Below are positions 5,846-10,307 of a DNA stretch of 10,307 nt, piece after piece. Position 1 is the stretch's first letter; the number at the start of each line of letters is the position of its first letter. The stretch is from assembly GCA_024690425.1 (NCBI GenBank), contig JAILCT010000133.1, positions 1 to 10,307 of the forward strand, written 5' to 3'. The DNA comes from Lachnospiraceae bacterium (GTDB lineage: Bacteria > Bacillota_A > Clostridia > Lachnospirales > Lachnospiraceae). The notes beneath the pieces are model-generated. The model was not told the origin of the DNA. It saw nothing but the letters and a program-made list of their open reading frames with translations, and did no database searches. The translations under genes were made by a program, and so were the position numbers.

Positions 5846-7552
5846 ATGCTGGCTTTGTTCATCATTTTAGCTGCTATTGCGATCCTGATCATCGGTTACA
5901 TAACCTATGGTTCATGGCTTGCCAAGCAGTGGGGTATTGACCCTTCAAGAAAGACTCCTGCGATTGAGAAAGAGGACGGTGTTGACTATGTTGCAGCTCC
6001 TCCTGCAGTCCTTATGGGACATCATTTCTCATCAATCGCAGGTGCAGGTCCCATAAACGGACCTATCCAGGCTTCTGTTTTCGGATGGCTTCCCGTTTTT
6101 CTGTGGTGCGTACTCGGAGGTATTTTCTTCGGCGGTTTACAGGATTTTGGTTCCCTGTTTGCTTCCATACGTCACGATGGAAAGTCACTGGGTGAGATCA
6201 TCCACGACACTATGGGTAAGAGGGCTAAGAGGCTCTTCCTCGTATTTGCTCTTCTCGTGCTCATCCTCGTAATAGCATCGTTTGTAAACGTTGTTGCTGG
6301 TACCTTCTTTACCGAAGAAGGCGGTTTCGGATTTACCGGAGCTCCCACCAACAATCAGACGACTGCTATGATATCGCTTCTCTTCATCGTGCTGGCTATA
6401 GGCTACGGCTACATAACCAACAAGATGAACGTAAAGACACTTCCTGCGTCTATCGGCGGTATCATTGGTATCGTTATCATTACCGTTATCGGTCTTAACT
6501 GCGGTTTCGTTATGGGACGTACCGCCTGGATCGTACTTATCGGTATTTATATCGTAATAGCATCACTGGTTCCTGTATGGATCCTCTTACAGCCCCGTGA
6601 TTATCTTTCAAGTTTTCTTCTTTATGCAATGATGGGTGTGGCTGTCATCGGTATCATAAGCAATGCCTTTACAGGCAATGCAAGCTTCGACATCCCTATG
6701 GTTACCGGATGGAAGACTGATATCGGCGGAATGTTCCCGGCCCTCTTCATTACAGTTGCATGTGGTGCATGTTCAGGTTTCCACAGCCTTATATCAACCG
6801 GTACTTCCAGTAAGCAGCTCCGCAACGAGAGAGATGCCAAGCCTATCGGTTACGGTTCAATGCTTATCGAGTCGGCTCTCGGTATCGTATCCCTTATTGC
6901 AGTAGGTATGGTATTCGGTAAGTTCCAGGAAGGCGGATTCGGATCACCTTCTGCAGCATTTGGCGGTGGTATCGCGATCATGTTCGGTCCGGAAGGATCC
7001 GGCATCTACAATACCATTTCAGCACTCCTTACCCTGGCTGTTTCGGTATTCGCACTTACATCGCTTGATACAGGTACCAGGCTTTCAAGGTTCATGTTTA
7101 CCGAGCTCTTCTTAAATGAGGACGAGGCAACATGGAAGGATGCCAAGGGTATCCGCAAGCTGTTTGCTCATCCCCTTTTCGGTACCGTCTTCATGGTTGT
7201 AATAGGATGTGTACTCGGAGGACTCAAGCTCTCAGCTATCTGGGCACTCTTCGGAGCAGCCAACCAGCTTCTTGCAGGTATAGCTCTTCTTGCCGTATGC
7301 GCATGGCTCGGTGAAGTAGGTAAGAATAACAAGATGTTCTTCTTCCCTATGATCTTCATGCTCTGCGCAACGCTTACAAGCCTTGTACTGACGATCTTTA
7401 AGAAGTTCGGTGCTATAGGTTCGGGCGAAGCCGTATGGGGCGACTGGTTCCAGCTTGTATTTGCGATCGCAATGGCAGTTCTTGCAGTCATCCTGGTTGT
7501 TGAAGGTGTTCAGACCTTTAAGCAGCAGGCAGCTGATAAGGCTAAGGCATAA
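5846..7552 (+). CDS. cstA: CstA-family pyruvate/peptide transporter
   Basis: This 568-residue multi-span inner-membrane protein belongs to the carbon starvation protein A family. Members such as E. coli CstA and BtsT import pyruvate, and peptide uptake is also reported. The family signature HHFSSIAGAGPINGP is at 59-73. A second conserved segment, CGACSGFHSLISTGTSSKQ, is at 306-324, and hydrophobic spans cover most of the rest. It is shorter than the E. coli members (about 700) and near the Bacillus type (about 600). AAGGAG at 5831-5836 sets the start. It is last in the glnS unit. No separate promoter, CcpA-type cre site or two-component binding site could be made out, so expression probably follows the operon. 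No YbdD-like small partner gene is visible. Substrate cannot be decided from sequence. Confidence 0.93.
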   Translation: MLALFIILAAIAILIIGYITYGSWLAKQWGIDPSRKTPAIEKEDGVDYVAAPPAVLMGHHFSSIAGAGPINGPIQASVFGWLPVFLWCVLGGIFFGGLQDFGSLFASIRHDGKSLGEIIHDTMGKRAKRLFLVFALLVLILVIASFVNVVAGTFFTEEGGFGFTGAPTNNQTTAMISLLFIVLAIGYGYITNKMNVKTLPASIGGIIGIVIITVIGLNCGFVMGRTAWIVLIGIYIVIASLVPVWILLQPRDYLSSFLLYAMMGVAVIGIISNAFTGNASFDIPMVTGWKTDIGGMFPALFITVACGACSGFHSLISTGTSSKQLRNERDAKPIGYGSMLIESALGIVSLIAVGMVFGKFQEGGFGSPSAAFGGGIAIMFGPEGSGIYNTISALLTLAVSVFALTSLDTGTRLSRFMFTELFLNEDEATWKDAKGIRKLFAHPLFGTVFMVVIGCVLGGLKLSAIWALFGAANQLLAGIALLAVCAWLGEVGKNNKMFFFPMIFMLCATLTSLVLTIFKKFGAIGSGEAVWGDWFQLVFAIAMAVLAVILVVEGVQTFKQQAADKAKA

Positions 7553-7575
7553 GAATTTAAGAACGATCATAAATT

Positions 7576-7607
7576 AAGAAGAGGAAGGCATCAGCCTTCC
7601 TCTTCTT
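7576..7607. terminator. Shared bidirectional terminator between cstA and the YtxH-like gene
   Basis: A perfect 14-bp stem (7576-7589 with 7594-7607, loop ATCA) ends convergent genes. It contains the last acidic codons and the TGA stop of the minus-strand gene. On the plus strand the right arm is itself pyrimidine-rich (TCTTCTTCTG). On the minus strand the hairpin is followed by AATTTATG. Neither side has a long U-run, but stem strength and position favour termination. Confidence 0.7.
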
Positions 7608-7968
7608 CTGTGGTAAAGTCATCAAATTCGAAGTCCTCGGTGTCCTTGTCCTCATCCTTTACAAGTCCTACACCTTCGGCAACTTCCCTGGCCTTCTCCT
7701 TCATCTCGGTTGCAGCCTCGTTCAGCTTGTTCATGATGACGTCCTTGGTCTCTTCGGCCTTCTCTTTAAGATCCTCGGCCTTATCCTTTATGTCATCACC
7801 GCTTAATGAAACGTATTCGCGGCTTTTCTTCTCGAATATGTCGCTTGCTCCGCTCTCGCCGGTGCCGTACTCGGCTTCCTTCCTGTTCCCAAGTACATAA
7901 TATACAGCTCCGCATGCTGCTGCGGTCACTGCGGTAAATGCCAAAAATTTGCCAAACTTGCCAGCCAT
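7591..7968 (-). CDS. YtxH-like small membrane-anchored coiled-coil protein
   Basis: A 125-residue protein with one hydrophobic segment (about 5-28, FGKFLAFTAVTAAACGAVYYVL). Then come a polar region, a long charged helix (about 57-98, with repeated KAEDLKEKAEE-type heptads), and a strongly acidic tail ending TTEEEEG. This layout matches YtxH/general-stress-like small proteins of Firmicutes, though I see no diagnostic motif. It lacks a lipobox, and the Cys in the membrane segment is not in a lipobox context. It is probably anchored in the cytoplasmic membrane. AAAGGAG (7975-7981) supports the start. Its promoter overlaps that of the divergent lipoprotein gene, which hints at shared control, perhaps in an envelope stress response. 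Function unknown. Confidence 0.75.
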   Translation of the reverse strand: MAGKFGKFLAFTAVTAAACGAVYYVLGNRKEAEYGTGESGASDIFEKKSREYVSLSGDDIKDKAEDLKEKAEETKDVIMNKLNEAATEMKEKAREVAEGVGLVKDEDKDTEDFEFDDFTTEEEEG

Positions 7969-8000
7969 CTTGTGCTCCTTTCGAAAATCAGATTTAGTTT

Positions 8001-8029
8001 ATTATAATCCAAAAGTATCTCGTTGAAAA
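8001..8029 (-). promoter_or_regulatory. Promoter of the YtxH-like gene
   Basis: On the minus strand: TTTTCA (8024-8029), a 17-nt spacer and a perfect TATAAT (8001-8006). Its -35 box overlaps the -35 box of the opposing promoter, so RNA polymerase should not occupy both at once. Confidence 0.65.
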
Positions 8030-8051
8030 GTATTCTTTTGTATTGTAATAT
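8023..8051 (+). promoter_or_regulatory. Promoter of the parvulin lipoprotein gene
   Basis: TTGAAA (8023-8028), a 17-nt spacer and TAATAT (8046-8051). Normal spacing puts transcription start at about 8057-8059, directly on the ATG at 8058, implying a leaderless mRNA. A second TATAAT at 8003-8008 has only a poor -35 and would give a short leader that still lacks a Shine-Dalgarno sequence. Confidence 0.6.
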
Positions 8052-8057
8052 AGTGGC

Positions 8058-9158
8058 ATGTACAGGAAGAAAGTCAGATATTTCATATGTATACTGGTAC
8101 TTACGGTAACGGCTCTCTCGCTTGCGGCATGTAAGAAGGAGAAGAAGACCGAGATAGTCCTGACGACTGATTTTGAAGAGGGAGAAGTGTTCAGGATAGA
8201 GAAGATGTCATGCTATGAGCCGGAAGTCATGGTATATCTTGTCAATTCCGAGAATAAATACGACGAGATCTTCGGGGCCGATATCTGGCAGATACCCATT
8301 GAAGGAACCACTCTGGAGAATAAATATAAGGATACCATACTGGCCCGCCTGGCGCAGATCAAGGTCATGAACCTTATGGCGGCTGATCAGGACTTCAAGC
8401 TCACGGAGGATGACGAGCTGAGGGTCAAGGCGGCGGCCCGGGACTATTATGCATCCCTGAATCCGGCCGAGAAGGAGCTCATGAAGGTCGATGAGGATAT
8501 CCTTTACCGGATCTATTATGAATTCGCAACCGCGGATAAGCTGTATCATGACATGACAGACAAGATAGACCTTCAGATAAGCGATGATGAGGCAAGGATA
8601 GTAACCGTAAGGGATATACTGATAAAGACCTACAAGCCTTCAGCCGTCGGTACGGTGTCGTATAATTCGGCCGAGAAGGATGAGGCATATCAGCGGATAC
8701 TCAGCATAAAGCAGAGGCTTGACGAGGGTGCTGACTTTGATGTTATAGCCGAGAGCACCGAGAACGAGGACGACCGTATAGAATACAGCTTCGGAAGGGG
8801 CGTGATGCCGGCAAGCTACGAGGATGCCGCCTTTTCCCTGATCGTCGGTGAAGTGAGCGACATCGTTGAGACCGAATACGGTTACCACATACTTAAATGC
8901 ATCACCGCTTATGATCCTGAGGAAACGGACAGGAACCGGGAGATCCTTATCAAGGAGAAGAAGCAGGAAGCCTTCAACAAGATGTATGATGATTATCTTT
9001 TGAACATCAACTCCAATTTAAACGGTGACCTGTGGGATACGATAGCCTACCGGAAAACGGATTCCATATCAACAACCAGCTTTTTTGATGTGTATGATAC
9101 ATATTTTGTTCCGGTGACCGGGGCCTCGTACGGGACCAAGGTTGAAAACAGCAGATGA
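8058..9158 (+). CDS. Parvulin-type (PrsA-like) foldase lipoprotein
   Basis: A 366-residue predicted lipoprotein. The N-terminus has basic residues, a hydrophobic core and the lipobox LAAC with Cys at 25, so it should be exported, lipidated and held on the outer face of the membrane. Residues about 40-170 resemble the helical SurA/PrsA-type chaperone region. About 180-284 is a PpiC parvulin domain with FGRGVMPASYEDAAFSL and the closing YGYHILK (274-280). The family's first conserved His, usually in HIL, reads DIL at 186-188, so isomerase activity may be weak. A C-terminal helical arm follows. PrsA proteins help exported proteins fold outside the membrane. An in-frame TAA at 8046 excludes an earlier start and the signal peptide excludes a later one, yet no Shine-Dalgarno is present. 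It ends 9 nt before the CIRCE/terminator. Confidence 0.85.
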   Translation: MYRKKVRYFICILVLTVTALSLAACKKEKKTEIVLTTDFEEGEVFRIEKMSCYEPEVMVYLVNSENKYDEIFGADIWQIPIEGTTLENKYKDTILARLAQIKVMNLMAADQDFKLTEDDELRVKAAARDYYASLNPAEKELMKVDEDILYRIYYEFATADKLYHDMTDKIDLQISDDEARIVTVRDILIKTYKPSAVGTVSYNSAEKDEAYQRILSIKQRLDEGADFDVIAESTENEDDRIEYSFGRGVMPASYEDAAFSLIVGEVSDIVETEYGYHILKCITAYDPEETDRNREILIKEKKQEAFNKMYDDYLLNINSNLNGDLWDTIAYRKTDSISTTSFFDVYDTYFVPVTGASYGTKVENSR

Positions 9159-9167
9159 CAGCACTTA

Positions 9168-9194
9168 TTAGCACTCATTTTAAGTGAGTGCTAA
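9168..9194. promoter_or_regulatory. CIRCE element (HrcA heat-shock operator)
   Basis: TTAGCACTC (9168-9176), a 9-nt spacer and GAGTGCTAA (9186-9194): an exact match to the CIRCE consensus. HrcA binds CIRCE and represses chaperone genes until heat titrates it. It normally controls groESL and dnaK operons; here the only downstream gene is htpG. It lies 7 nt upstream of the -35 box, centred near -56, rather than in the leader as is common. Confidence 0.93.
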
Positions 9195-9200
9195 TTTTTT
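9168..9200 (+). terminator. Intrinsic terminator formed by the CIRCE palindrome
   Basis: The CIRCE arms plus one flanking pair (A9177-T9185) form a 10-bp stem with a 7-nt loop, followed at once by six T (9195-9200). It stands 9 nt after the lipoprotein stop codon, so the same palindrome probably ends that transcript. Confidence 0.7.
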
Positions 9201-9201
9201 C

Positions 9202-9230
9202 TTGACTTTTGAATCCGCCGGTTTTAAAAT
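9202..9230 (+). promoter_or_regulatory. htpG: htpG promoter
   Basis: TTGACT (9202-9207), a 17-nt spacer and TAAAAT (9225-9230), a good sigma-A-type match. It places transcription start near 9237 and gives a leader of about 97 nt. Together with CIRCE it argues for vegetative-sigma transcription with HrcA repression. Confidence 0.75.
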
Positions 9231-9255
9231 CATTATCAGAAACGGATCACCCGGT

Positions 9256-9294
9256 AAATGTGACACTTCAGCTCTGAATAAAAGTGCCACATTT
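9256..9294 (+). promoter_or_regulatory. Long inverted repeat in the htpG leader
   Basis: Two 13-nt arms (9256-9268 and 9282-9294) pair with one A-C mismatch: AAATGTG-A-CACTT against AAGTG-C-CACATTT, with a 13-nt loop. It ends just before a GGGGAGG (9296-9302) that resembles a Shine-Dalgarno but is too far from the ATG. It may be an mRNA hairpin affecting stability or translation, or a second DNA operator. The lack of a U-run argues against a terminator. Confidence 0.55.
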
Positions 9295-9333
9295 TGGGGA
9301 GGTTTGAGAGTATTAAGAAAGAAGGAAAGAAAG

Positions 9334-10307
9334 ATGGCAGTTAAGAAAGGTAACTTATCAATCAATAACGAGAATATCTTCACCATTATCAAGAAATGGG
9401 TATATTCGGATCATGATATTTTTGTACGTGAGCTGATATCGAACGGATGCGATGCGATCACCAAGCTTAAGAAGCTTGATATGATCGGTGAGTATTCATA
9501 TCCTGATGATTTTGAGAATAAGATAAAGGTAATAGTTGATCCCGAGAAGAAGACCATGAAGTTTATCGATACCGGTATCGGTATGGACGCGGACGAGGTA
9601 GAGGAGTATATTACCCAGATCGCATTCTCCGGTGCGGCTGACTTTATCGAGAAATACAAGGACAAGACCAATGATGATCAGATAATAGGCCATTTCGGAC
9701 TGGGCTTCTATTCCGCATTCATGGTTGCCGATTCGGTGCATATCGACACTCTGTCATATAAGGAAGGTGCCAAGGCTGTACACTGGGAGAGCGACGGTGG
9801 TACCGAGTATACTATCGAAGAAGGCGACAGGACAGAGGTCGGTACCGAGATAACCCTCTTCCTCAACGAGGACTGCCTTGAGTTCTGCAACGAATACAGG
9901 GCAAGAGAGATAATAAAGAAGTACTGTTCATTCATGCCGGTGCCCATTTTCCTTGAGAAGGCAAATGCTCCCGAGGAATATGAGACGATCGACGCGGCAG
10001 ACAAGACCGATAAGGATGTCGTTATAGAGGAGATCCATGAGGAAGCCAAGTATGAGGAGAAGGAAAAAGAAGACGGGACCAAGGAGAAGGTAGAAGTAAG
10101 TCCCGCAAAGGAAAAGCTTAAGATAGTAAAGAGGCCGGTTGCCCTTAACGATACCCATCCCCTTTGGGCCAAGCATCCCAATGACTGTACAAAGGAGGAG
10201 TATCTTGACTTTTACAGGAAGGTATTCATGGATTACAAGGAGCCTCTTTTCTGGATCCATCTTAACATGGATTATCCCTTCAACTTAAAGGGTATACTCT
10301 ACTTCCC
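9334..10307 (+). CDS. htpG: HtpG, bacterial Hsp90 chaperone (3' end outside window)
   Basis: The first 324 residues of an ATP-driven cytoplasmic Hsp90 chaperone. GHKL ATPase motifs appear in order: ELISNGCDA (33-41, catalytic Glu33 and Mg-binding Asn37), DTGIGMD (79-85) and GHFGLGFYSAF (119-129), then GTEITL near 170. The middle domain begins around 271 (LNDTHPLW). Between them lies an unusually long charged segment (about 213-266, rich in Glu/Lys), far longer than the short link of E. coli HtpG and recalling the charged linker of eukaryotic Hsp90. The start is set by AAGGA (9322-9326), 7 nt before the ATG. An in-frame TTG at 9304 would add ten residues that are not typical of the family. A perfect CIRCE and a sigma-A-type promoter lie upstream, so HrcA control is expected. 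Confidence 0.95.
   Translation, partial: MAVKKGNLSINNENIFTIIKKWVYSDHDIFVRELISNGCDAITKLKKLDMIGEYSYPDDFENKIKVIVDPEKKTMKFIDTGIGMDADEVEEYITQIAFSGAADFIEKYKDKTNDDQIIGHFGLGFYSAFMVADSVHIDTLSYKEGAKAVHWESDGGTEYTIEEGDRTEVGTEITLFLNEDCLEFCNEYRAREIIKKYCSFMPVPIFLEKANAPEEYETIDAADKTDKDVVIEEIHEEAKYEEKEKEDGTKEKVEVSPAKEKLKIVKRPVALNDTHPLWAKHPNDCTKEEYLDFYRKVFMDYKEPLFWIHLNMDYPFNLKGILYF

Noticed and set aside
9142..9170. Promoter upstream of CIRCE that would place CIRCE in the leader
   Set aside because: TTGAAA at 9142-9147 has correct spacing only to TTATTA, a very poor -10. It is much weaker than the 9202-9230 promoter.
9304..9333. Alternative TTG start of htpG after GGGGAGG
   Set aside because: The spacing to GGGGAGG is only about 1 nt, and the extra residues LRVLRKKERK are not typical of HtpG. 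AAGGA before the ATG at 9334 fits well.
9411..10260. Several minus-strand ORFs across htpG
   Set aside because: All are antisense to the open htpG frame, lack ribosome binding sites and show serine/leucine-rich shadow composition.
1..10307. CRISPR repeats, tRNA genes, insertion-sequence ends, toxin-antitoxin or phage-defence genes
   Set aside because: I looked for regularly spaced repeats, cloverleaf or TTCRA signatures, transposase motifs and small paired ORFs and found none.

Overview
The window looks like chromosomal core sequence from an anaerobic Firmicute of class Clostridia, most likely family Lachnospiraceae. This is inferred from protein style (GlnRS, HtpG and the PurF-like protein all look clostridial), an MscL with a C-terminal zinc ribbon, strong AGGAG-type ribosome binding sites, sigma-A-like promoters and a HrcA/CIRCE heat-shock operator. 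Nothing resembles a prophage, transposon, CRISPR array, tRNA or rRNA.

Layout. (1) 1-1314: the 3' part of a PurF-like amidophosphoribosyltransferase whose start lies before the window, followed by a clear terminator. (2) 1373-1785: an AT-rich gap without a convincing protein gene. It holds a near-consensus promoter, about 215 nt of sequence able to fold into a long-range stem, and a 12-bp hairpin, so it is probably a free-standing small RNA. It converges on mscL. (3) 1786-2199 (minus): mscL, divergent from the next unit. (4) 2371-7552: a probable five-gene operon of glnS, a DUF2225-type zinc protein, two unrecognised small proteins and cstA. Gaps are 38, 8, -4 and 4 nt. (5) 7591-7968 (minus): a small YtxH-like membrane-anchored coiled-coil protein, convergent with cstA; a 14-bp hairpin spans its stop codon. 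(6) 8058-9158: a parvulin-type lipoprotein foldase whose promoter overlaps that of the YtxH-like gene and seems to give a leaderless mRNA. (7) 9168-9194: a perfect CIRCE element that is also shaped like an intrinsic terminator. (8) 9334 to the end: htpG (bacterial Hsp90), cut by the window edge.

The right-hand part reads as a protein-quality neighbourhood: an extracytoplasmic foldase next to cytoplasmic Hsp90 under a heat-shock operator. The glnS-cstA unit joins Gln-tRNA charging to uptake of pyruvate or peptides through genes of unknown role. The signals most worth following are the orphan RNA, the CIRCE/terminator ahead of htpG, the apparently leaderless lipoprotein mRNA, and the PurF-like protein without a normal glutaminase oxyanion motif.
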